In this document: piece by piece, positions 15,424-22,867 of the stretch
How positions within the stretch are numbered: the stretch's first letter is position 1
Layout of the letters: every line of letters starts with the position of its first letter
Assembly (NCBI GenBank): GCA_902470265.1
Contig: CABRFW010000005.1
Span: 1-24,005, forward strand
From: an uncultured Collinsella sp.
GTDB lineage: Bacteria > Actinomycetota > Coriobacteriia > Coriobacteriales > Coriobacteriaceae
Direction of reading: 5' to 3'
Length of the DNA stretch: 24,005 nt
Notes under the pieces: model-generated
Seen by the model: the letters and a program-made list of their open reading frames with translations, nothing else
The model's database searches: none
Told to the model about the DNA's origin: nothing
Translations under genes and position numbers: made by a program

Positions 15424-15490
15424 CCTCATTTTTCCGTGTGCGGTAGAATGGAGTAGTTGAGATCGCGAACGCCTTAAAGGGAGAGTTTTT

Positions 15491-16225
15491 GTGGATACGC
15501 ATCTGGATGGGGGCTCTTCCGCCCCGCTGTATCAACAGGTGCTCGATTTGCTCAAGAGCGATATCGAACAGGGGACATATCCCGTTGACTCGCAGATTCC
15601 AACGGAACTTGAGCTTTCTAAGATGTACGGCGTGGGAAGGGTCACGGTTCGTCGCGCAATAGAGGAGCTTGTGGGCGAGGGGTATCTCACCAAGCGGCAG
15701 GGGCGTGGTACGTTTGTGACCGCGACAAAGATAATTCGCAAGGTGCATCAGAAGGACGATGTTCAGAGTTTTACCCAAGCATGCGCTGAAAACGGCATGA
15801 AGGCGGGCGCTCGCGTCGTTGCCCGCAAGACCGTTGCCGCCGATCGCGACCTCGCTTCTTTCTTTGGCTTGGATGAAGGCTCTGACCTCATCTTGGTCTC
15901 ACGCGTGCGTACCGCAGACGGCGTGCCGGTCCTGTTCGAGAACAACTACTATCCTGTTGACGGATTCGAATTTCTCAAAGATATCGGTCTCTCCAATTGC
16001 TCGATATTCGAGGCCGTGGGGGAGCGTACGGGTAGGTATCCCTGTTCATCCGATCCCTGCAGGCTAGAGATCGCCCGTGCGGGAATTGATACCGCCCGCG
16101 AGCTCAAGGTCCCAGTAGGGGAGCCGCTATTCTTCATGAACGCGGGCTTTCTCGATTCCAACGGAGAGCGCTTCTGCTATGGCAGGCAGTACTACGTGGG
16201 TTCGCGCTACAGCTTCGATATCTAG
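15491..16225 (+). CDS. GntR-family regulator, HutC/UTRA type
   Basis: A 244-residue transcription regulator. The winged helix occupies about residues 10-77 (PLYQQVLDLLKSDIEQGTY, IPTELELSKMYGVGRVTVRRAI, GYLTKRQGRGTFV). A UTRA effector domain follows from about 90 (LILVSRVRTADGVPVLFENNYYP, ending in FCYGRQYYVGSRYSFDI). UTRA regulators bind small sugar phosphates or amino-sugar phosphates. The start is GTG 15491 behind AAAGGGAGAG. It is followed on the same strand by the transporter/frl-like operon, whose promoter carries two matching sites, so it is the probable repressor of that operon. Confidence 0.93.
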   Translation: MDTHLDGGSSAPLYQQVLDLLKSDIEQGTYPVDSQIPTELELSKMYGVGRVTVRRAIEELVGEGYLTKRQGRGTFVTATKIIRKVHQKDDVQSFTQACAENGMKAGARVVARKTVAADRDLASFFGLDEGSDLILVSRVRTADGVPVLFENNYYPVDGFEFLKDIGLSNCSIFEAVGERTGRYPCSSDPCRLEIARAGIDTARELKVPVGEPLFFMNAGFLDSNGERFCYGRQYYVGSRYSFDI

Positions 16226-16300
16226 CGGCTCTGTCTCGCGCAGCGCTGTTCTCGCCATCGCCGCAACAGGTCCGTTTAGCGCGTAAAAGTTACCACTTAT

Positions 16301-16319
16301 AGAACAACCTAATATGTTT
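16301..16319. promoter_or_regulatory. Operator site 1 for the GntR regulator (predicted)
   Basis: AGAACAACCTAATATGTTT is an imperfect palindrome (AACA-N8-TGTT) that abuts the -35 element. It matches site 2 at 17 of 19 positions. Confidence 0.6.
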
Positions 16320-16320
16320 C

Positions 16321-16349
16321 TTGACCGGCACCTTCATGCAGGTTATACA
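16321..16349 (+). promoter_or_regulatory. Sigma-70-type promoter of the frl-like operon
   Basis: TTGACC (16321-16326), a 17-bp spacer and TATACA (16344-16349) form a near-consensus promoter, 74 bp before the transporter start. It lies between the two predicted operator sites, which fits repression by the GntR protein. Confidence 0.7.
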
Positions 16350-16350
16350 T

Positions 16351-16369
16351 AGGACAACCTAAGATGTTT
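16351..16369. promoter_or_regulatory. Operator site 2 for the GntR regulator (predicted)
   Basis: AGGACAACCTAAGATGTTT lies exactly 50 bp after site 1, over the expected transcription start. Binding here would block RNA polymerase. Confidence 0.6.
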
Positions 16370-16422
16370 GCTTATACGTGAGGGTTTTTGGCAAGCATCG
16401 TTGCTCTGACAGGAGGTTAAGA

Positions 16423-17886
16423 ATGTCGGATGCCAAACAGGAGAAGCCCAAGCGCAGATTCCATCTCCAGCTTCCCCATGTGTACACCATCGCGTTCATG
16501 CTGATTGTGTTCTTCGCGGTGCTCACATGGATCGTCCCATCGGGTCAGTTCGACCGTCAGACCATTCAGACGGCCGCGGGCGAGCGAGAAGTCGCCGTAG
16601 CCGGAACGTACCAAGAAGTCGACAAGGTCTACACCGATTCGGAGACGGGGGAGACCGTCGATCTGCGACAGGGCATCGATGCCGTCCTGCAGGCTCCCGC
16701 CAAGGGCATCCAGGCTGCGGCCGATGTCGTCGCGTTCGTCCTGCTGATCGGCGGATCGTTCGCCATCGTCACCAAGACCAACGCCCTAAACGCCGGTATG
16801 AGCCGCGTGATCAAGAAGTTGAAGAACAAGGACATCTTGATCATCCCCATCTCCATGGTCCTGCTCTCGATCTGCGGCACCACGTTCGGCATGTCCGAGG
16901 AGGCGCTGCCGTTCTACGCGATCTTCATCCCCATCATGCTGAGCATCGGGTATGACTCCATGACCGCATTCATCATCTGCTTCCTCGGCCCCAACCTTGG
17001 TTACTGCGCATCCACTATCGATCCTTTCAACGTGCTGATCGCCCAGGGCGTTATCGGCATCGAGGGAAATCCCCAGCTTTGGCTCCGCGCCATCCTGTGG
17101 GCCATCTTCACCGCCGCGGGCATTTTCTGGGCCATGCGCTACGCGCGCCGCGTCAAGCTCGATCCCAAGTCCTCCATCACCTATGAGGACGATAAGCAGA
17201 AGCGCATCGAGTTCTCTGTCACCGACGCCTCTATCGAAGAGGAGTTCACGCTTCGCCACGAGCTCGTCCTCATTGATTTCGCGGTCGGCATGGGCGTTAT
17301 CGTGTGGGGCCTCGTTACCCAGGGCTGGTATATGGACGAGATCTCTATGGTGTTCCTGGCCATGGGCCTTCTTGCCGGCATACTCGGCGGCCTGGACGAG
17401 AAGACCATTGCGGAGGAGTTCGTCCGCGGAATCGCCGACTTCGCCTACGCAGCCTGCATCATCGGTATCGCCCGCGGCATCCTGGTCGTTGCAGAGGGCG
17501 GAATGATCATCGACTCTATTCTTAACTGGCTCGTCGGACTCCTTGCGGGCGCTCCGTCCTTCATCTATACCACCTTCATGTACATCGTCCTCGGCCTGCT
17601 TTCGCTGCTGGTTCCTTCCAGCTCCGGCCTCGCTGCACTCACCATGCCAGTCATGGGCCCGCTGACCGAGCTTATGGGTCTCAATCCCGAGGCTGCCGTC
17701 ACCGCTCTGCAGTTCGCGAACCAGACCATCAACACCATCAGCCCCGTTGCGGGCATGACCGTCGCGGGTCTCGCCGTAGCGAAGATCTCCTTCGGGCAAT
17801 GGTGGAAGACCATCTGGAAGTTCTTTATCTTCATGGTCCTGTTCGGATTGGTCGCGACTACGATCTCCGGCCTACTGCCGATGTAG
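16423..17886 (+). CDS. YfcC-family membrane transporter
   Basis: A 487-residue polytopic membrane protein of the YfcC/C4-dicarboxylate-like anaerobic carrier family. A basic cytoplasmic head (KQEKPKRRFHLQLPHVYT) leads into the first helix, followed by the family's TWIVPSGQF and an extracytoplasmic insert to about residue 100. Many helices follow, with CGTTFGMSEEALPFYAIFIPI and SSSGLAALTMPVMGPL as conserved re-entrant-type segments. Members are proposed to move amino acids, peptides or dicarboxylates. As first gene of the operon it probably imports the glycated or acylated amino compound used by the next four genes. ATG 16423 follows AGGAGG by 6 nt. The next gene starts 11 bp after it. Confidence 0.9.
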   Translation: MSDAKQEKPKRRFHLQLPHVYTIAFMLIVFFAVLTWIVPSGQFDRQTIQTAAGEREVAVAGTYQEVDKVYTDSETGETVDLRQGIDAVLQAPAKGIQAAADVVAFVLLIGGSFAIVTKTNALNAGMSRVIKKLKNKDILIIPISMVLLSICGTTFGMSEEALPFYAIFIPIMLSIGYDSMTAFIICFLGPNLGYCASTIDPFNVLIAQGVIGIEGNPQLWLRAILWAIFTAAGIFWAMRYARRVKLDPKSSITYEDDKQKRIEFSVTDASIEEEFTLRHELVLIDFAVGMGVIVWGLVTQGWYMDEISMVFLAMGLLAGILGGLDEKTIAEEFVRGIADFAYAACIIGIARGILVVAEGGMIIDSILNWLVGLLAGAPSFIYTTFMYIVLGLLSLLVPSSSGLAALTMPVMGPLTELMGLNPEAAVTALQFANQTINTISPVAGMTVAGLAVAKISFGQWWKTIWKFFIFMVLFGLVATTISGLLPM

Positions 17887-17896
17887 GAGGTGCCCG

Positions 17897-19459
17897 GTGT
17901 TTGATCGTTCGCTAGTATTGCTGTCCCGCAGCATCTTTACCGGCCTTTCCGATGAACCGATCGACGGATATGTTTCGATTCGCGGTAATCGCATCGAATC
18001 CGTGGGCGCCTCTGATCGGGCTGCCGAATATACTGCGCATGCGGACGAGGTTCGCGACCTTGGCTCCAGAACCGTCATGGCAGGCCTTGTCGACGTGCAC
18101 ACGTTCTTTACCGGCTGGGTGCTCCGTCGCATCGGCGCCGATCTTATCGATGCGACCTCGGCAGATGATGTTTTCACCGCGATGTCGAATTGGAAGGAGG
18201 AGCGGCCCCAGGCCCCTATGGCGTTGGGCATGAACCTTCCGGAGACCCTTATGGGTGACGACTTGGTTGATATGTTGGACGAGAAGTTCTCATCCACGCC
18301 TGCCGTCGCCTTTACTGCCGGCGCGGAGACCTGCGTGCTCAACTCCGCCGCATCTGCGCGCTATGGTTTTACGCCCGAGGCTTGCTATGCCGAGATGATT
18401 TGGCACCTTATGCGCGATTATCTACCTCTTCAGGAAGTCCGCGATGCGTATGGCGACTACATGACCATGCTTAACTCCCGTGGCGTCACCGCCATCAAGG
18501 AGATGTGCTTTGACGATTATTACGGATTTGCGGACGAGATGTATCGCCGCGAGCAGGAAGGCGAACTTACGGTTAGGGTCGACATGATGAGCCAGCCCGT
18601 CGGGCATGGAGCCGACCTTGATTACGCCTGCTCGGCGCGCGACCGCTTCCAAGGAGACTTCGTCAGGTTCTCCGGCTTCAATCGCATGACCGATCGCGGC
18701 GTGTGGTGCGGCCTGGCCGAGATGATCGATCCCTACGAGGAGGGGGCCGATGCGGGTGCCGGCGGAAAGACCGTGGTCGAGGAGCCCGAATGGGACCTCA
18801 TCTCTCGCGAGCTGTCCGAGATCGATGCCCAGGGATTCCGCTACTCCCTGCATTGCCAGGGGGATGGGGCCGTTCGCAAGACGATCGACCTGTATGAGCG
18901 GCTACCGCGTGATGAGTCGGGAAGGCTCGCTCGCAGGCATTCGATTACGGACCTTGAGAACTCCGATCCAGCTGACCTGGCGCGCATGGGCGCCATCGGC
19001 GGTATCTGCGAGGTCTATCCCCAGATCCTTACTCTTGATAAGCGCGAGGATTGCCTTTCGACCATGCGTCGCCAGATAGGAGAGAAGAGGCTCTCCCGCA
19101 GCTGGAACCGTCGCGCCATGGTGGATGGCGGATGTGTGCTGTGCTGCGGAACCGATCTTCCCCTCCTTATCCCGCATCTAGGAGATTCGATCTACAGCGC
19201 CTGCGGAGGGTACTTCGCCGACGGTTTGGACGTCAACCCGCAGAATACCGTTAGCGTTGCCGAGCTGCTGCGGGCATGGACTGCCGGGGGTTCCTACGAT
19301 CTGGTTCGCGAGAACGATTTCGGCACCCTCGAGGCGGGCAAGCTCGCGGACATCTGCGTTTTGGACCGCGATGTGTTTGCGGTGGACCCCAAAGATGCCA
19401 GAGACATCCAGGTCTCGCTCACGCTGAGCGATGGTCGGGTCGTGTACGAAGATTGCTAG
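17897..19459 (+). CDS. YtcJ-like amidohydrolase with altered metal motif
   Basis: A 520-residue protein of the amidohydrolase superfamily (Amidohydro_3, YtcJ-like). An N-terminal beta-sandwich half is followed by the TIM barrel. The first metal motif, normally HxH in 'PGFIDSHVH', is AGLVDVHTFF, so only His68 is kept and Phe70 replaces the second His. Other expected residues remain: His319 in SLHCQGDGA, His348 in RRHSITD and Asp420 in CCGTDLP. The usual Lys position reads FVRFSG. The GTLEAGKLADICVLD C-terminal sandwich is typical. It may remove an acyl or peptide group from the substrate before deglycation, or act on a ring form; this is inferred only from context. Start GTG 17897 sits 6 nt after AGGAGG. 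Confidence 0.85.
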   Translation: MFDRSLVLLSRSIFTGLSDEPIDGYVSIRGNRIESVGASDRAAEYTAHADEVRDLGSRTVMAGLVDVHTFFTGWVLRRIGADLIDATSADDVFTAMSNWKEERPQAPMALGMNLPETLMGDDLVDMLDEKFSSTPAVAFTAGAETCVLNSAASARYGFTPEACYAEMIWHLMRDYLPLQEVRDAYGDYMTMLNSRGVTAIKEMCFDDYYGFADEMYRREQEGELTVRVDMMSQPVGHGADLDYACSARDRFQGDFVRFSGFNRMTDRGVWCGLAEMIDPYEEGADAGAGGKTVVEEPEWDLISRELSEIDAQGFRYSLHCQGDGAVRKTIDLYERLPRDESGRLARRHSITDLENSDPADLARMGAIGGICEVYPQILTLDKREDCLSTMRRQIGEKRLSRSWNRRAMVDGGCVLCCGTDLPLLIPHLGDSIYSACGGYFADGLDVNPQNTVSVAELLRAWTAGGSYDLVRENDFGTLEAGKLADICVLDRDVFAVDPKDARDIQVSLTLSDGRVVYEDC

Positions 19460-19476
19460 GAGAGGAGATGCCCAGC

Positions 19477-20334
19477 ATGGATTTAAACGCTTCCGCGCCC
19501 CGCCTGCGTCGCGAGCAGGTCGCCGGCATGAACATTCACTACATCATGTGGTCGCTCGATTATTTCCTCGATGTTCAGCAGCGCCTTGGCTTCAAAACCA
19601 TCGAGCTTTGGGCGGCCGAGCCGCACGTGACGCTGGACCACACGGGGTATTTCGAGGCCGACAAGCTTCGCCGCAAGATCGAGTCCCGCGGACTCTCCGG
19701 GAGCTCCCTGTGCCCGGAGAACGTGGTGTATCCGTGGCAGTACGCTGCCAGAAAGCCCCTCCACGCGCAGCGGAGCCTCGCTTACTTCAAGCACGGCATC
19801 GAGCTCGCCGAGGTGCTCGGCGCCCCGTATATGTCCATCAACTCCGGTTGGGGCGATTGGGACGAGGACCGCGAGGAAGCTTGGAAGCGCTCTGCCGAGC
19901 ACTTGGCGATTCTTGCGGACTATGCCGGCGAGCACGGCGTGACCCTCTGCATGGAGAGCCTGAGGCCGGAAGAGAGCAACTTGGTGGTTACACTCGCGGA
20001 TGCCAGGCGCATGCTTGACCAAGTAGCCAACCCGCACCTTACTCCAATGGTGGACACTACTGCTATGGGAGTTGCCGGCGAGAGCCTTGAAGAGTGGTTT
20101 GCCGAGTTTGGCGATGGTGCCATAAGGAACATGCACTTCATTGATGGCGACCCATACGGCCATCTGGTTTGGGGCGATGGAAAGCACAGCATGGACGATT
20201 TCGTGCGTGTCCTCAACGCGCATGGGTTCGAGGGCTATCTTGGCCAGGAGATCACCGATGGAAGGTATTTCGATGATCCCGCAGCAGCGGACCGGCGCAA
20301 CATGGACGCCTTCGAGAGGTATTTTGTCGACTAG
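19477..20334 (+). CDS. FrlC-like sugar epimerase (xylose isomerase-like TIM barrel)
   Basis: A 285-residue TIM-barrel protein of the AP-endonuclease-2/xylose isomerase-like fold. It resembles fructoselysine 3-epimerase FrlC: GFKTIELWAAEPHV (FrlC: IEIWGGRPHA), the metal-ligand glutamate in MESLRPEESNLVV, PMVDTTAM with the Asp ligand, IRNMHFIDGD with the His ligand, and the final GYLGQEITDG with the Glu ligand. All four metal positions appear kept. It would interconvert C3 epimers of an Amadori sugar such as psicosyl- and fructosyl-amines. ATG 19468 is also possible; 19477 has better spacing to AGGAG. It starts 17 bp after the amidohydrolase stop. Confidence 0.82.
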   Translation: MDLNASAPRLRREQVAGMNIHYIMWSLDYFLDVQQRLGFKTIELWAAEPHVTLDHTGYFEADKLRRKIESRGLSGSSLCPENVVYPWQYAARKPLHAQRSLAYFKHGIELAEVLGAPYMSINSGWGDWDEDREEAWKRSAEHLAILADYAGEHGVTLCMESLRPEESNLVVTLADARRMLDQVANPHLTPMVDTTAMGVAGESLEEWFAEFGDGAIRNMHFIDGDPYGHLVWGDGKHSMDDFVRVLNAHGFEGYLGQEITDGRYFDDPAAADRRNMDAFERYFVD

Positions 20335-20397
20335 CGCGTAGCTCCCATTCGCGTGGGGCAGTCAACACGCTTGACGAGAAGACTTGCAGTAAACGTT

Positions 20398-20413
20398 GGC
20401 GGATTCGTCCGCC
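20398..20413 (+). other. UUCG-capped hairpin in the frl-like operon
   Basis: GGCGGA-TTCG-TCCGCC is a perfect 6-bp stem with a UUCG tetraloop, just upstream of the next gene's ribosome site (about 20420). It has no T-run. It may mark an RNA-processing or stability point in the 100-bp spacer. Confidence 0.55.
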
Positions 20414-20434
20414 GTATCGAAAGGAAGAATAACA

Positions 20435-21403
20435 ATGAACGCACATGATCTCATCGCCGACGCAATCGCCGAAAAGGGCGGTTTCGATAGCGTCTTCTGG
20501 GTTGCCTGCGGCGGCTCCCTCATCGACCTGCTGCCCGCCCATGAGCTGCTTAAGCGCGAGGCGACTACGTTTGCCAGTGAGGCGTATACCGCCCGCGAGT
20601 TCGATATCATGCGTCCCAAGCGCCTGGGCGAAAAGTCCCTTGTTATCGCTTGCAGCCACTCCGGCAACACTCCCGAGGTAATCGATGCGTGCTCGATCGC
20701 CAAGGCGGCGGGCGCAACCGTTATCGCACAGACCGACAACGCCGGCTCCGGCATCGATAACGGTGAGTGGACGTGCTGGGTATATCCGTGGGGCGAGGGA
20801 GTTCCGCAGGCGGAGGTACCCGCCGGCATCTCTTTGGCTCTCGCTGCCGAGCTCTTGGATCAGCAGGAAGGTTATGCTGACCTTGCCGATATGTACGAAG
20901 GCATCGCCAAGATGGACCGGATCCTGCCTGCGGCTCGCGAGAAGGTCAACGCCGAACTTTGCGACCGTTTCGCTGCCCTGTGCCAGGACCACAAGTTCCT
21001 GTATATCTTGGGATCCGGTCCCGTGTTTAGCCAGACCTATGGCTTCGCTATCTGCTCGCTTATGGAGATGCAGTGGCAGAGCTGCGCCTATATCCACTCC
21101 GGCGAGTACTTCCACGGCCCCTTCGAGGTGACCGAGCCCGGAGTCTTCTACTTCCTGCAGATGTCTTCCAGTGAGTGCCGAGCCATGGATGAGCGCGCCC
21201 TCGCATTCCTCGAGACCCATACCGACACTCTTATGGTGCTCGACGCCATGGAGTACGGCATGGACCAAGTACCGGCAAGCGTTCGCGCGTTCCTTGATCC
21301 AATCCTGTTCTACGCGATGAACTGTGAGCTGCGCTCCGCTCGCGGCAAGGTGTTCGACCATCACCCGGACGTGCGTCGTTACATGGGCATCGAGAAGTAC
21401 TAG
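20435..21403 (+). CDS. FrlB-like SIS-domain fructosamine 6-phosphate deglycase
   Basis: A 322-residue double-SIS protein. The first SIS domain has WVACGGSLIDLL and VIACSHSGNTPEVIDA; the second has LYILGSGPVFSQTYGFAICSLMEMQW. The segment IHSGEYFHGPFEVTEPGVFYF and the C-terminus HHPDVRRYMGIEKY match the pattern of FrlB, which splits fructoselysine 6-phosphate into glucose 6-phosphate and lysine. Glu in SGEYFHGP corresponds to the catalytic region of this family. No glutaminase domain is present, so it is not a GlmS. Which amine it releases is not visible from sequence. ATG 20435 follows AAAGGAAG. Confidence 0.87.
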   Translation: MNAHDLIADAIAEKGGFDSVFWVACGGSLIDLLPAHELLKREATTFASEAYTAREFDIMRPKRLGEKSLVIACSHSGNTPEVIDACSIAKAAGATVIAQTDNAGSGIDNGEWTCWVYPWGEGVPQAEVPAGISLALAAELLDQQEGYADLADMYEGIAKMDRILPAAREKVNAELCDRFAALCQDHKFLYILGSGPVFSQTYGFAICSLMEMQWQSCAYIHSGEYFHGPFEVTEPGVFYFLQMSSSECRAMDERALAFLETHTDTLMVLDAMEYGMDQVPASVRAFLDPILFYAMNCELRSARGKVFDHHPDVRRYMGIEKY

Positions 21404-21501
21404 CGATTTTAGAACGGGGCGCGAAGCGCGTTGAGACGTGCGAATCCTCGCGCCTCTTCTGCTCGCCGTAGCCACGGCGGTTTACCTGAATGGAGATAAC
21501 C

Positions 21502-22374
21502 ATGGCAGCCTATCCTATAAGCGTGCTCGGCTTTGGAGACAACGTTGTCGATAAGTACGAGCATATCAAGACTATGTATCCCGGCGGCAACGCAGTCAAC
21601 TTCGCCGTCTTCGCCAAGAAGCTCGGTGTCGATCGCAGCGCCTACATGGGAATCTTCGGATCAGATGAGGAGGCCGAGCACGTTATAGCATCGCTTGAGG
21701 ACGAGGGCGTCGAGCTTCTTCGCTGCCAGCAGGTCCTGGGCGTCAACGGCGCCGCTCGCGTGACCGTTGACAAGACCGGGGACCGTATCTTCCTGGGCTC
21801 CAATGAAGGCGGCATACGTGGCGACATGCGCTACGTGATAGACCGCTTCGCCGCCGAGTACGTCAGCGGCTTCGATTTGGTGCACAGCGGCAACTACTGC
21901 TTCACCGAGCGCGAGCTCCCCAAGATCAAGGCTGCCGGTGTGCCTATCAGCTTCGACTTCTCCGATGACTCCACCGACGAGTACTTCGAGCAGATTGCGC
22001 CATTTGTGACGTACGCCTTTATGTCCATGGGCGACGCTTCCCTGGAGGATATCAAGGCGAAGCTCGAGTGGGTGAAGGCCCTTGGCCCTCAAATCGTATG
22101 CGCGTCGCGCGGGAGCAAGGGTTCCGTCGCCTATGACGGCGAAAACTTCTACGAGCAGGGCATCAAGCCCGTGGCGCCCGAGGAGCTCAAAGACGCTATG
22201 GCGGCCGGCGATTCACTGCTGACGGCGTTTTTGGTCACCTATCTTTCCAAGAAGAAGGCCGGCGAGTGCGGCGAGGCCGCAATTCGCGAGAGCTTGGACT
22301 TCGCTGCCGGTTTTGCGGCGCAGACCTGCAAGATCGAGGGCAGTTGGGGCCACCCGCTGGTCTACGAGAACTAG
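21502..22374 (+). CDS. FrlD-like PfkB kinase (fructoselysine 6-kinase type)
   Basis: A 290-residue PfkB-family kinase. LGFGDNVVDKYEHIKTMYPGGNAVNFAVF matches the FrlD head (GDN-VD-Y...GGNAVN). FDFSDDSTDEYF, VCASRGSKGSVAYDG and the C-terminal GSWGHP also follow FrlD. The anion-hole motif is AAGD at 234-237 instead of GAGD, with Asp237 as the catalytic base. It would phosphorylate the imported Amadori compound at O6, feeding the FrlB-like deglycase. ATG 21502 is chosen because GGAGA lies 5 nt upstream; ATG 21490 has no ribosome site. An 86-98 bp spacer with GC-rich inverted repeats separates it from frlB. Confidence 0.87.
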   Translation: MAAYPISVLGFGDNVVDKYEHIKTMYPGGNAVNFAVFAKKLGVDRSAYMGIFGSDEEAEHVIASLEDEGVELLRCQQVLGVNGAARVTVDKTGDRIFLGSNEGGIRGDMRYVIDRFAAEYVSGFDLVHSGNYCFTERELPKIKAAGVPISFDFSDDSTDEYFEQIAPFVTYAFMSMGDASLEDIKAKLEWVKALGPQIVCASRGSKGSVAYDGENFYEQGIKPVAPEELKDAMAAGDSLLTAFLVTYLSKKKAGECGEAAIRESLDFAAGFAAQTCKIEGSWGHPLVYEN

Positions 22375-22386
22375 TTTTTTGTCGTG

Positions 22387-22410
22387 GCGGGGTGTCTTGG
22401 GGCGCCCCGC
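22387..22410 (+). terminator. GC-rich hairpin after the frl-like operon
   Basis: GCGGGG (22387-22392) and CCCCGC (22405-22410) pair 12 nt past the kinase stop. No T-run follows, so termination here would be weak; the stronger terminator is at 22724. Confidence 0.35.
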
Positions 22411-22419
22411 ATTGCGTTG

Positions 22420-22680
22420 GGAGTCAAGATGTCCGTTCGTGCCTGCGCGGCAGGATTTTGCTGTGCCGATGTCTACCAGAATCTGGATCCCCTGGGTTGC
22501 ATCCAAGGGGGCCTCTCAGGAGCGCTTCGAGGGGTGCTTCTTGAGTATATGAAGGCAAAAGGGATATGCAATCTTCATATACGGCCTTCTTTTAGAGGGC
22601 GTTGTCCTTACTCTTTCATCTCCTTGCTTCTGGACATTTTGTCTATAGGCAAGAGTCCATGGTCGAGACCATGGTGAAGT
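22420..22680 (+). other. Gene-free region rich in inverted repeats (possible structured RNA or long 3' UTR)
   Basis: No frame here looks like a protein. Two perfect inverted repeats stand out: GTATATGAAG (22545-22554) with CTTCATATAC (22573-22582), and CCATGGTC (22657-22664) with GACCATGG (22667-22674). A weaker pairing joins CCCCTGGG and CCAAGGGG around 22490-22510. The region ends in a good terminator at 22724. It could be a small RNA or the operon's structured 3' end. Confidence 0.4.
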
Positions 22681-22723
22681 TCTGCGGCTAGTAATTACTG
22701 CATCACATATCTGTTGTTACCTG

Positions 22724-22753
22724 AGAGGCTCGCTTTTGCGGGCCTCTTTGCGT
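22724..22753 (+). terminator. Rho-independent terminator
   Basis: AGAGGCTCGC and GCGGGCCTCT form a 10-bp stem (one G-U pair) with a TTTT loop, followed by TTGCGTTG. It closes the plus-strand transcription unit that contains the frl-like operon or a downstream small RNA. Confidence 0.7.
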
Positions 22754-22785
22754 TGCTATGGAGCCCTGGCCTGTCGATAAATAAC

Positions 22786-22815
22786 GCGCCCGCTTGCTGG
22801 GGAGCAAGCGGGCGC
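22786..22815 (-). terminator. Terminator of the PASTA kinase gene
   Basis: A perfect 13-bp stem (22786-22798 with 22803-22815) surrounds a 4-nt loop. Reading on the minus strand it is followed by GTTATTTATC. It lies 53 bp past the stop codon of the minus-strand gene. Confidence 0.8.
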
Positions 22816-22867
22816 CGTTGAGCGAATATGTTTGCGGCCATAGCCGCTGCAGGTGATGGGTTGTCGA

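Noticed and set aside
22384..22677. 97-residue plus-strand frame after the kinase gene
   Set aside because: No ribosome site of note, cysteine-rich unnatural composition, and it runs through the inverted repeats.
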